Source of the DNA: Thalassovita mediterranea
GTDB taxonomy: Bacteria; Pseudomonadota; Alphaproteobacteria; Caulobacterales; Hyphomonadaceae
Direction of reading: 5' to 3'
NCBI GenBank assembly: GCA_019448215.1
Contig: CP080408.1
Span: 2,542,001-2,606,000, forward strand
DNA: 64,000 nt
In this document: piece by piece, positions 17,518-25,299 of the stretch
Numbering within the stretch: position 1 is the stretch's first letter
How the letters are laid out: every line of letters begins with the position of its first letter
The notes under the pieces: generated by a model
Database searches by the model: none
What the model saw: the letters and a program-made list of their open reading frames with translations, nothing else
What the model was told of the DNA's origin: nothing
Program-made: the position numbers and the translations under genes

Positions 17518-18549
17518 ATGGAAACTGGCGTAGACCTGCAGCGGCTTACATCATGGATGGACGAGCAGTCGCTGGGCAGCGGCCCGATCGAAAACGCCGT
17601 CCGTCTCGCCGGTGGCACGCAGAACATCCTCCTGAAGTTCGACAGGGCAGGGCGCACCTATGTCCTTCGCCGTCCGCCTTTGTCGCTGCGTGGTAACTCG
17701 AATGAGACGATGCGGCGTGAAGCGCGCGTCCTCGCAGCAATTGCCGATTCTGATGTTCCACACCCCGGACTGATCGCGGCTTGCGGCGATGAAAATGTGC
17801 TCGGCGCGGCGTTCTACCTGATGGAGCCCGTCGATGGGTATGCCCCATCACAAGGCCTGCCGGAACCTTTCGTCAGTTCACCGACCCTCCGCCACCAGAT
17901 GGGGCTTTCTCTCGTCGATGGCATCGCGGCGCTCGGCGCGATCGATTATGAAGCAGTCGGGCTTACCGGCCTCGGCAAACCGGATAATTATCTCGAGCGT
18001 CAGGTGAGCCGCTGGAAGTCGCAGCTTGAGAGCTATGCTGAGGTCCCCGAATGGGATGGGCGCAAGGACATTGAGGGCGTCAACCGCGTCGGCGACTGGC
18101 TGGAGGCGAACCGGCCAGCCACATTCCAGCCCGGAATCATCCATGGCGACTACCACCTCAATAACGTCATGTACCGCTATGACCGTCCGGAACTTGCCGC
18201 CATTGTCGACTGGGAGCTGACCACGATTGGCGACCCACTTCTCGACCTTGGCTGGCTCATGGCCACCTGGCCTGATGAGGCAGACCTCGAGGAAGGTGGC
18301 ACGGTGACAGTGCAACCATGGGAAGGTTTTCCAACAGCGGACGAGCTCATCGCGCATTACGCAGCGCAATCAGACCGCGATCTTACCCACATCCATTGGT
18401 ACGGCGTGCTGGCCTGTTACAAGCTGGGTATCATTCTGGAGGGAACGTATGCGCGGGCATGCGCAGGAAAGGCGCCGAAAGAAACTGGTGACGCGCTACA
18501 TGCCAGCACAATCCGGCTGCTGAAGCGTGCGCTGCGCTGGATAAACTGA
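17518..18549 (+). CDS. Phosphotransferase of the ACAD10/ACAD11 kinase type
   Basis: 343 residues with an aminoglycoside-phosphotransferase fold. Visible are the N-lobe GGTQNILLKFDRAGRTYVLRRPP, the catalytic loop HGDYHLNNVMY and the metal-binding IVDWELTTIGDPLLDLGWL. Proteins of this type occur as the N-terminal domain of mammalian ACAD10/11, where they phosphorylate 4-hydroxyacyl-CoAs before a dehydrogenase-like step; LvaA of Pseudomonas is a stand-alone bacterial example. Here the gene is divergent from two acyl-CoA dehydrogenases, which supports a similar task. The chosen ATG has GAGAGGAAAC just before it; an earlier in-frame start would run through the promoter region. Confidence 0.87.
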   Translation: METGVDLQRLTSWMDEQSLGSGPIENAVRLAGGTQNILLKFDRAGRTYVLRRPPLSLRGNSNETMRREARVLAAIADSDVPHPGLIAACGDENVLGAAFYLMEPVDGYAPSQGLPEPFVSSPTLRHQMGLSLVDGIAALGAIDYEAVGLTGLGKPDNYLERQVSRWKSQLESYAEVPEWDGRKDIEGVNRVGDWLEANRPATFQPGIIHGDYHLNNVMYRYDRPELAAIVDWELTTIGDPLLDLGWLMATWPDEADLEEGGTVTVQPWEGFPTADELIAHYAAQSDRDLTHIHWYGVLACYKLGIILEGTYARACAGKAPKETGDALHASTIRLLKRALRWIN

Positions 18550-18563
18550 AGCGGGAAGTTCCC

Positions 18564-18637
18564 TGGAGGCCCCGGCCGGAATCGAACCGGCGTACACGGA
18601 TTTGCAATCCGCTGCGTCACCACTCCGCCACAGGGCC
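18564..18637 (-). tRNA. tRNA-Cys (anticodon GCA)
   Basis: A 74-nt cloverleaf on the minus strand with encoded CCA. The acceptor pairs GGCCCTG with CGGGGCC (one T-G), the anticodon stem GCGGA/TCCGT surrounds the loop TTGCAAA, and the T arm is GCCGG TTCGATT CCGGC. It is convergent with the kinase gene, whose stop lies 14 bases away. Confidence 0.97.
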
Positions 18638-18656
18638 GTGCCGAGAGAAGGAGCGT

Positions 18657-18685
18657 CGAATAGCAGCGCTCCGGGTCGCATGCAA
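18657..18685 (-). promoter_or_regulatory. Sigma-70-type promoter of tRNA-Cys
   Basis: On the minus strand a -35 TTGCAT (18680-18685), a 17-base spacer and a -10 TATTCG (18657-18662) lie 19 bases before the mature 5' end of tRNA-Cys. Confidence 0.6.
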
Positions 18686-18720
18686 TGTGCGATTGCGGCG
18701 TTTCGCACATAGGCCCGCCG

Positions 18721-18749
18721 TTGCACCTTCAGGCGGGCTAAGATAAGGC
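18721..18749 (+). promoter_or_regulatory. Possible promoter of the isoaspartate methyltransferase-like gene
   Basis: TTGCAC, a 17-base spacer and TAAGGC precede the ATG at 18788 by 38 bases. The -10 element is a weak match, so this is only a candidate. Confidence 0.35.
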
Positions 18750-18787
18750 GACTGCAAGCAGCACTTATTGCCTGAAAGGTTGCGCCA

Positions 18788-19441
18788 ATGGACTTTGCGA
18801 AGATGCGCCGGATCATGGTGGATTCACAGATCCGCCCGAATGATGTGACCGATCCCGAGATCGTCTCGGCCTTCCTGCGCACCCCGCGCGAAGCTTTCGT
18901 GCCGAAGAGCGAGCAGGCGATTGCCTATGCAGAGTATGAGATCGAGACGAGCGAAGGCCGCTCGCTCTGGACCCCGCGCGACATCGGCAAGATGATCAAG
19001 TCCCTCGATCCTCAGCCAAACGACATCGCGCTCGTGATTGGCGCAGGTGCAGGCTATGAGACGGCGATCCTCTCCCATCTCTGCGAAACCGTCATCGCTC
19101 TGGAAGAGGACGAGGACCTCGTCGATGAGCTGACAGCGAAACTCGCCAGCCTCGACTATGACCGCGCGGTCGCCGTGCAGGGCAACCTTCGCGACGGTCT
19201 TGCCGATCAGGCGCCTTTCGACATCATTCTTGTCTGCGGTCTTATTGAGCAGGCACCGGAAGCCTGGTTCAGCCAGCTCGCAGAAGGCGGCCGTCTCGGT
19301 GCGCCCGTTGTTGCGGGCCGCGATCTTGGCCGTGCACGCATCTGGACCAAGGCAGGCGAGACGGTCTCCTACCGCGAAGTCTTTGACTGCTGCCCGCCGC
19401 GCCTTGCTGGGTTTGAAAAGCCGAAAAGCTTCGTTTTCTAG
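18788..19441 (+). CDS. Protein-L-isoaspartate O-methyltransferase family protein
   Basis: 217 residues of the Pcm fold. MVDSQIRPNDVTDPEIVSAF and PREAFVP are the N-terminal family signature. The SAM site is altered: VIGAGAGYETAILSHL stands where Pcm has a G.GSGY motif, and the usual D/E after it is present as ALEEDED. The C-terminal RLAGFEKPKSFVF is typical of the alphaproteobacterial group found next to tolC. It may repair isoaspartyl residues or methylate another target; this group is shorter and more divergent than classical Pcm. It lies 127 bases upstream of tolC. Confidence 0.85.
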   Translation: MDFAKMRRIMVDSQIRPNDVTDPEIVSAFLRTPREAFVPKSEQAIAYAEYEIETSEGRSLWTPRDIGKMIKSLDPQPNDIALVIGAGAGYETAILSHLCETVIALEEDEDLVDELTAKLASLDYDRAVAVQGNLRDGLADQAPFDIILVCGLIEQAPEAWFSQLAEGGRLGAPVVAGRDLGRARIWTKAGETVSYREVFDCCPPRLAGFEKPKSFVF

Positions 19442-19500
19442 TTCGGCGTCGACGCGGGTCTGATAGCAGTCTGGCTTCCCTTGGGCGAACGTCGCTCAGG

Positions 19501-19519
19501 AAGTGAACACTGTTCACTT
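19501..19519. promoter_or_regulatory. Perfect 19-base palindrome upstream of tolC, probable repressor operator
   Basis: AAGTGAACACTGTTCACTT has two exactly complementary 9-base arms around one central C. It overlaps the place of a -35 element for a candidate -10 TATAGG at 19534-19539. The GTGAACA/TGTTCAC form resembles operators bound by TetR/AcrR-type repressors of efflux systems. No regulator gene lies next to it in the window. Confidence 0.65.
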
Positions 19520-19568
19520 TTTCGGAAAAGACGTATAGGGTCACCCTTGCCGAGGGAGGGCACGACCG

Positions 19569-20864
19569 ATGCGTCGCATAAGAAAAACGGCGTCATTGCT
19601 GGTAACCGGACTTGCGGTCACAGCATTGCCGGCCAGCGCAGAAACGCTGCAGGATGCCTTGTCAGCGGCCTGGCTGAACAACCCTGCGCTCGAGGCTGAA
19701 CGCGACTCCACTGAAATCGCCAGTGAACGGATTGAGCAGGCCCGCGCCCAGAGAAAGCCGCGCGTTACGCTCTTCGGCAGCTATGTCTACGAATCGATCG
19801 ATTCCAACAGGCCTTTCGCCTTCAACCTCGGCGACCGTCCCGTTGCTTCGGCGCAGATCGAAGCCCGCCTGCCTGTCTATACCGGCGGCCGCCTCAATGC
19901 AGGCACCGCCCAGGCTGAGACGGGCGCCCTCGCGGCGCTGGCGCAGCTTGAAGCGACCGGCCAGTCCATCCTGCTCGATACGCTGATCGCCTATGTCGAC
20001 ATCATCCGGGCGCGCGAAGTCATTGCGATCCGCGAGAACAGCATCCGGCTGCTAGAGGGCCAGTTCACCGCAGCGTCTGACCGGTTCGAAGTCGGTGACA
20101 CGACACGCACCGATGTGTCACTCGCCCGCGCCCGTCTGGAAGGTGGCCGCGCCGCGCTCGCCTCTGCGCAGGCCGATTTGGAGGCAGCGCTCGCCCAATA
20201 TGCGCTTCTGACCGGGCTTGAAGCGTCTGACCCGCTGGCACCCGTGCCGCCACTGCCAGAGCTGCCGGAGACATTCGAAGCCGCGCTCGCCCGCGCACTG
20301 GACGCCAATCCTGATATCGAAGCTGCGCGTTTGGGAGAGCAGGCGGCACGTCAGGGCGTCGAAGTTGCCCGCGGGGCGCTGAAGCCTGAAGTTTCAGTGA
20401 TCGCGCAGGCCGGCGTCCAGGAATATCACACGGACGGCTTCACTGATTCGAGCATCGTTGCGGGCGCGCAGGCCAGCGTTCCGCTATTTACCGGCGGGCT
20501 GAACACGTCTCTCGTCCGCGAAGCCCAGATCGCCCGCCGACAGGCCAACAGCCAGATCGCCCTCAGTGAACGAATCGTCCGCACGCAGGTCGCGCGCGCC
20601 TGGTACAGTTTTCAGGCGGCCGACCGCGCTGTCGATGCGTCTGCAAGACAGGTCGAGGCAGCAGAACTTGCCTATGAAGGCGCACAGGAAGAGCTCAGCG
20701 TAGGGGTGCGCACCACGCTTGATGTGCTCGATCAGGAGCAACAGCTTCTGGAGGCGCGCCTGTCACGTGTGACTGCCGAACGCGACCGCTATGTTGCCGC
20801 GCATGCACTGCTTGCCGCGATGGGGGATTTGACACCCACCCGTCTCGGCCTTCAACGTGGTTAA
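19569..20864 (+). CDS. tolC: TolC-family outer-membrane channel protein
   Basis: 431 residues. A Sec signal peptide (to about residue 24, ending PASA) precedes two homologous OEP repeats built from long coiled-coil helices and strands, for example RLPVYTGGRLNAGTAQAE and its second-half counterpart SVPLFTGGLNTSLVREAQIA. The last helix contains VGVRTTLDVLDQEQQLLEARL, the TolC-type signature. It forms the trimeric exit duct for RND efflux pumps and type I secretion. A GAGGGAGGG ribosome site is present. The promoter carries a palindromic operator, suggesting drug- or metabolite-responsive control. Confidence 0.94.
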   Translation: MRRIRKTASLLVTGLAVTALPASAETLQDALSAAWLNNPALEAERDSTEIASERIEQARAQRKPRVTLFGSYVYESIDSNRPFAFNLGDRPVASAQIEARLPVYTGGRLNAGTAQAETGALAALAQLEATGQSILLDTLIAYVDIIRAREVIAIRENSIRLLEGQFTAASDRFEVGDTTRTDVSLARARLEGGRAALASAQADLEAALAQYALLTGLEASDPLAPVPPLPELPETFEAALARALDANPDIEAARLGEQAARQGVEVARGALKPEVSVIAQAGVQEYHTDGFTDSSIVAGAQASVPLFTGGLNTSLVREAQIARRQANSQIALSERIVRTQVARAWYSFQAADRAVDASARQVEAAELAYEGAQEELSVGVRTTLDVLDQEQQLLEARLSRVTAERDRYVAAHALLAAMGDLTPTRLGLQRG

Positions 20865-20914
20865 GGACTGACACGAAAGTTCGCCTGACCGGTGTATTCG
20901 CGTTCGAATCCGTC

Positions 20915-20930
20915 ATAACATCATGTTAAC
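20915..20930 (+). promoter_or_regulatory. CtrA-like box upstream of popZ
   Basis: ATAA, seven bases, then TTAAC matches the CtrA consensus TTAA-N7-TTAAC with one mismatch. It lies just before a TATAGC -10-like hexamer (20939-20944) and 53 bases before the popZ ATG. The placement over the -35 region fits a cell-cycle-controlled promoter, but single boxes occur by chance. Confidence 0.4.
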
Positions 20931-20982
20931 TGGCGCGGTATAGCCGGATCAGGGCATAAATTCTTTTCTGCGGGAGCTGAAA

Positions 20983-22074
20983 ATGGCTGACAAAGCGCAA
21001 TCCGAGCCAACGATGGAGGAAATTCTTGCCTCCATTCGCAAGATTATCGCCGATGATGGCCCTGCGCCCTCAGCAGGCGCTCAGGATGCGCCGCAGGCCT
21101 CCCGCTCTGTCGATGTAAATGTTTCAGAAGACGACGATTTTGATGATCTGTCTCTGGATGACGTCGTGGCCGAAACCGAATCGGATGAGGTCAACGGCCC
21201 TGAGGAAGACTTTTTCGCCCAACAGGAGAAATCCCGAGGCGAAGCAGACTTCGATCTCATGGAGACCGAAGACGCATCTGGCAGCCTCCTGTCGGACGAT
21301 GACATGTTCGAAGACCTCTCGGCTGAAGGCAGCACATCGGGCGAAGCCGATTTTGCGCCAGAAGCGCCTCAGCCTTTCGAAACAGAAGATGACGACCTTG
21401 AGGACTTCGGCCTCGAAACCTTCGAGGACAAGCCATCGATAGATGCTCCGGCCTTTGAAGAGGCCGCCAGATCACCGGGCGCCACCTGGTCGCCGCAGGA
21501 ACTCGCTGCCCCGCAGACCGAAGCCGACACCGAAGACTATGCCAGCGACGAGAGCGAGTATGAGCTCTCTGGCAATGATGACGGCGACTGGTCCACGGAA
21601 GAGACTTTTGAGGACACTTCGTTCGACACTGCTGCACCGCTGGAAGGCGTCGCCCCGCAGCCCGAACCCGTCGATCAGGGCTTCACGCCAGAGCCTCAGA
21701 CCACCGATTTCACCGCCAGATTCGACCCGGCACCACCTGTAGAGGTTGAGCCGGAAACAGAGCCTGCAGTTGCCGAATTCAGCCCGCCACAACCAGAGCC
21801 GGAGCCTCAGATGACCGAACAACCGACTTCGTCAGCCCAGACTGGCGGCGACGCGCTCACCGATGAGCGTATTGCTGGCGCGGCCGCGACCGCTCTTGGC
21901 AAGCTCATGGTCAAGCGCTCGGCCGAGGAAGAAGCCAACCCGAACACGCTCGATGGCCTGATGCGCGAACTCCTGCGTCCGATGATCAAGGAATGGCTCG
22001 ACGCCAACCTGCCAACGATTGTTGAGCGCAAGGTCGAAGAAGAAGTACAGCGCATCGCCCGCATGGCGCGCTAG
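20983..22074 (+). CDS. popZ: PopZ, polar organising protein (DUF2497)
   Basis: 363 residues in three parts, as in Caulobacter PopZ. A short helix PTMEEILASIRKIIADDG (about 9-26) binds partners. A long disordered linker very rich in Asp, Glu and Pro (about 30-285) has no fold. The C-terminal oligomerisation helices contain LDGLMRELLRPMIKEWLDAN and LPTIVERKVEEEVQRIARMA. PopZ makes a polar condensate that anchors ParB/parS and gathers cell-cycle kinases. The linker is about three times longer than in Caulobacter, where the whole protein has 177 residues. The valS gene follows, as is usual in this lineage. Confidence 0.93.
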   Translation: MADKAQSEPTMEEILASIRKIIADDGPAPSAGAQDAPQASRSVDVNVSEDDDFDDLSLDDVVAETESDEVNGPEEDFFAQQEKSRGEADFDLMETEDASGSLLSDDDMFEDLSAEGSTSGEADFAPEAPQPFETEDDDLEDFGLETFEDKPSIDAPAFEEAARSPGATWSPQELAAPQTEADTEDYASDESEYELSGNDDGDWSTEETFEDTSFDTAAPLEGVAPQPEPVDQGFTPEPQTTDFTARFDPAPPVEVEPETEPAVAEFSPPQPEPEPQMTEQPTSSAQTGGDALTDERIAGAAATALGKLMVKRSAEEEANPNTLDGLMRELLRPMIKEWLDANLPTIVERKVEEEVQRIARMAR

Positions 22075-22104
22075 ACCCTCGTTCACACCCTGATATAGAG
22101 ACGA

Positions 22105-22135
22105 GGCGCGCCCCAACCGGCGCGCCTTTTCTTTT
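22105..22135 (+). terminator. Intrinsic terminator after popZ
   Basis: GGCGCGCC, a 6-base loop and GGCGCGCC (8-bp stem) are followed by TTTTCTTTT. It sits between the popZ stop and valS, so valS probably needs its own promoter or read-through. Confidence 0.88.
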
Positions 22136-22167
22136 GTGTTTTCTGACCCCGACTATGGACCGACAAA

Positions 22168-25035
22168 ATGCTTGACCAACGCTTCGATCCCAAGAGCGCC
22201 GAGGGGCGCATCTATGAGCGCTGGGAAGAGGCGGGCTGCTTCCGCCCCTCCGGCGATACGAGTGCGCAGGCCTATTCGGTCGTCATCCCGCCGCCAAACG
22301 TCACCGGCGTCCTGCACATGGGCCACGCGCTCAATAATACGCTCCAGGACATCCTGATCCGGTTTGAGCGCATGCGCGGCAAGAATGTCCGCTGGCAGCC
22401 GGGCACCGATCATGCCGGTATCGCGACGCAGATGGTGGTTGAGCGCCAGCTTGCAGAAGCCGGCAATGAGAGCCGCGCCAGCCTTGGCCGCGAAGCCTTT
22501 GTGGACCGCGTCTGGGAATGGAAAGAGAAATCCGGCGGCCAGATCATCCAGCAGCTAAAACGCCTTGGCGCGTCCTGCGACTGGGAGAATGAGCGCTTCA
22601 CCATGGGCGACCGGGACAATCCCGATGACCAGATGCAGGAAGCTGTCCGCAAGGTCTTCGTCGACCTCTACAATCAGGGCCTCATCTACCGCGACAAGCG
22701 GCTGGTGAACTGGGACCCGCATTTCCAGACCGCCATTTCAGACCTCGAAGTCGAGCAGAAAGAAGTGCAGGGCGCCTTCTGGCACCTTCGCTATCCGCTG
22801 GCTGATGGCGTGACCTATGAGCACCCGGTCAAGGACGAAGACGGAAATCCGGCCGGCACGGAAACGCGCGACTATATCGTCGTCGCGACAACGCGCCCCG
22901 AGACAATGCTCGGCGACACCGGCGTTGCCGTTCATCCCGATGATGAGCGCTATAAAGGCCTCGTCGGCAAGTTCGTGGACCTGCCGATCGTGAACCGCCG
23001 CATCCCGATCGTCGCGGATGAACACGCCGACCCTGAAAAGGGCTCGGGCGCGGTGAAGATCACGCCCGCCCACGACTTCAACGACTTCCAGGTCGGGGAG
23101 CGCGCGGGCCTGCCGCGGCTCAACATCCTTACGCACGTCGCGTCCATCGTCGATGGCGGCGAAGCCGATGCAGCCGGCATCCCGGACGCCTATCGCGGCC
23201 TCGACCGCTATGAGGCGCGCAAGAAAATCGAGGAAGACTTCGACTCGCTCGGCCTGTTGGTCGAGATCGAGAAGAAGAAAGTCGAGCAGCCCTTTGGCGA
23301 CCGCTCCGGCGTTGTCATTGAGCCATGGCTGACCGACCAGTGGTATGTAAACGCTGAAGAGCTGGCAAAGCCCGCCATTGCCGCCGTCCGTGAAGGCCGT
23401 ACCAAATTCGTGCCCGAAAACTGGACCAAGACCTATTACAACTGGATGGACAACATCCAGCCATGGTGCATCTCGCGCCAGCTCTGGTGGGGCCACCGCA
23501 TCCCGGCCTGGTTCGGCCCGAAGAAAACCTCTGATGGTTCTCTCGTTACAGATCCGTTTGAGCCTATCAGAAACGAGATATTCGTCGCCGATACAGAGGC
23601 AGAGGCTAAACGCCTTGCGGAAGAATATTACGGCGAAGAAGTTGAAATTACCGAGAACAGCGTGTCTCAAATCTCTGATAAGATCGCCGGTAAAGGGAAG
23701 CGGTTTATTTGGCAGGACGAAGACGTCCTCGACACCTGGTTCTCCTCTGCGCTCTGGCCGTTCTCGACGCAGGGTTGGCCGGAGAATACGAACGACCTCA
23801 AGACTTACTACCCGACCAGCGTGCTGATCACTGCGCACGATATCATCTTCTTCTGGGTCGCCCGGATGATGATGATGGGCATTCATTTCATGGATGGCGA
23901 AATCCCGTTCCACGACGTTTACATTCACGCCCTCGTCCTCGACGAGAAGGGCCAGAAGATGTCGAAGTCCAAGGGCAATGCCATGGACCCGCTGGAGCTG
24001 ATCGACCAGTACGGTGCCGACGCGCTGCGCTTCACCTTTGCCCGTCAGGCCGCCCAAGGCCGCAATATCCGCCTCTCGCCGCAGGCGGTCGAAGGGTATC
24101 GCAACTTCACCACCAAGCTCTGGAATGCGGCCCGCTTTGCAGAAATGAACCAGTGTGAGTTCGGCCACGACCTTGCGCCGGGCGATCTCAATCTGCCGCT
24201 CAATCGCTGGATCGCGGCAGAGCTCGGCAAGGCGGCGACGGCCGTCACGACCGCGCTCGAAGCCTACAAGTTCAACGAAGCTGCCGAGGCGCTCTACCAG
24301 TTCATCTGGAATGTGCTCTGCGACTGGTACATCGAACTGATCAAGCCGGTCATGAATGGCGAGGATGAAGCCGCGAAAGCCGAAACCCGCAAGGCCTGCG
24401 GCTGGGTGATCGACCAGACGCTGAAGCTGCTTCACCCGTTCACGCCGTTCGTCACCGAAGCCCTCTGGACCCAGACCGAGCAGGAAGGCCGCAAGCGCGC
24501 TGACTTCCTCATGGTTCAGGACTGGCCTGCCTTCGCTGACGCCTGGGCTGACAGCGATGCCGAGGCAGAGCTTCAATGGGTGCTCGATACCGTGTCAGAG
24601 ATCCGCTCGACGCGGGCCGTCCTCAACGTGCCGGCGGGTGCGCAGGTCGCTGCCTCGCTCATCGGCGCCTCCGACAAGGTAAAGGGCTGGGCCAAGGAGA
24701 ACGAGACGCCGATCCGGCAACTCGCCCGCCTGTCTGCCTTCGATATCGCCGCTGAAAAGCCAGCCGGTGCGGTCACCATTGCCTCGGGCGAAGAGACCAT
24801 CGCGCTTGAAGTGCAGGAGTTCATTACCCTGTCTGATGAAGTCGCGCGTCTCGACAAGGAGATGGCGAAACTCTCCAAGGACATTGAGGGTACCGAAAAG
24901 AAACTCTCTAATGAGAACTTCGTCTCGAAGGCCCCGCCAGAGATCGTCGAAGAGAACCGCGAACGGATCACAGAGTGGACCGCGACGCTTGCAAAGCTCC
25001 GCTCGGCTCGCGATCAGCTCGCTGATCTTTCCTGA
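22168..25035 (+). CDS. valS: Valyl-tRNA synthetase
   Basis: 955 residues, class I synthetase that charges tRNA-Val. Visible are the HIGH-type motif PPNVTGVLHMGHALNNTLQD (near residue 45), the CP1 editing domain with ATTRPETMLGDTGVAVHPDD, the DEDVLDTWFSSALWPFST segment, KMSKSKGN, an anticodon-binding domain and the C-terminal coiled coil (about 885-950). About 180 bases at 23521-23700, between the CP1 domain and DEDVLDTW, are much lower in GC than the flanks and use rare codons such as AGA and ATA. The reading frame is intact throughout. Confidence 0.97.
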   Translation: MLDQRFDPKSAEGRIYERWEEAGCFRPSGDTSAQAYSVVIPPPNVTGVLHMGHALNNTLQDILIRFERMRGKNVRWQPGTDHAGIATQMVVERQLAEAGNESRASLGREAFVDRVWEWKEKSGGQIIQQLKRLGASCDWENERFTMGDRDNPDDQMQEAVRKVFVDLYNQGLIYRDKRLVNWDPHFQTAISDLEVEQKEVQGAFWHLRYPLADGVTYEHPVKDEDGNPAGTETRDYIVVATTRPETMLGDTGVAVHPDDERYKGLVGKFVDLPIVNRRIPIVADEHADPEKGSGAVKITPAHDFNDFQVGERAGLPRLNILTHVASIVDGGEADAAGIPDAYRGLDRYEARKKIEEDFDSLGLLVEIEKKKVEQPFGDRSGVVIEPWLTDQWYVNAEELAKPAIAAVREGRTKFVPENWTKTYYNWMDNIQPWCISRQLWWGHRIPAWFGPKKTSDGSLVTDPFEPIRNEIFVADTEAEAKRLAEEYYGEEVEITENSVSQISDKIAGKGKRFIWQDEDVLDTWFSSALWPFSTQGWPENTNDLKTYYPTSVLITAHDIIFFWVARMMMMGIHFMDGEIPFHDVYIHALVLDEKGQKMSKSKGNAMDPLELIDQYGADALRFTFARQAAQGRNIRLSPQAVEGYRNFTTKLWNAARFAEMNQCEFGHDLAPGDLNLPLNRWIAAELGKAATAVTTALEAYKFNEAAEALYQFIWNVLCDWYIELIKPVMNGEDEAAKAETRKACGWVIDQTLKLLHPFTPFVTEALWTQTEQEGRKRADFLMVQDWPAFADAWADSDAEAELQWVLDTVSEIRSTRAVLNVPAGAQVAASLIGASDKVKGWAKENETPIRQLARLSAFDIAAEKPAGAVTIASGEETIALEVQEFITLSDEVARLDKEMAKLSKDIEGTEKKLSNENFVSKAPPEIVEENRERITEWTATLAKLRSARDQLADLS

Positions 25036-25076
25036 GCATGAGGCCTGAGCCTGAGGCCAGAAGGTGAGATAAGAGG

Positions 25077-25208
25077 ATGAACTGGCTGATTTTCGTTGGC
25101 ATCGCTGCCTTCGTCATCTTTGACATCGGCATCCTCTTCTACCTGTTTCGCAAGGCGAACCAGCCGGGCGGCCTAAACGGCCGTTCGGGTCCGGGGCCTG
25201 ATAAGTAG
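25077..25208 (+). CDS. 43-residue single-span membrane microprotein
   Basis: The ATG at 25077 opens a 43-codon frame: MNWLIFVGIAAFVIFDIGIL forms one hydrophobic helix, then FYLFRKANQPGG and a Gly/Pro-rich tail ending PDK. AGGTGAG lies about nine bases upstream. The helix plus positively charged flank fits an inner-membrane microprotein with its tail in the cytoplasm. It starts 41 bases after valS and may be co-transcribed. I do not recognise a family; it could be overlooked in standard annotation because of its size. Confidence 0.6.
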   Translation: MNWLIFVGIAAFVIFDIGILFYLFRKANQPGGLNGRSGPGPDK

Positions 25209-25299
25209 GCTTTGATGCTTCGTGCGCCCTTGCCAATGGGCGCTCAACCCTTGCACACTGGCTGGCGAACGACGCCCCAGTTTTCAGCGAGGATTTGCC

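Noticed and set aside
12980-18637. Possible integrated island between tRNA-Asn and tRNA-Cys
   Set aside because: No integrase, no direct repeat of a tRNA 3' end, and composition equal to the surroundings.
22738-24576. 612-residue open frame antisense to valS
   Set aside because: A mirror frame of a GC-rich gene; low-complexity composition and no ribosome site or motif.
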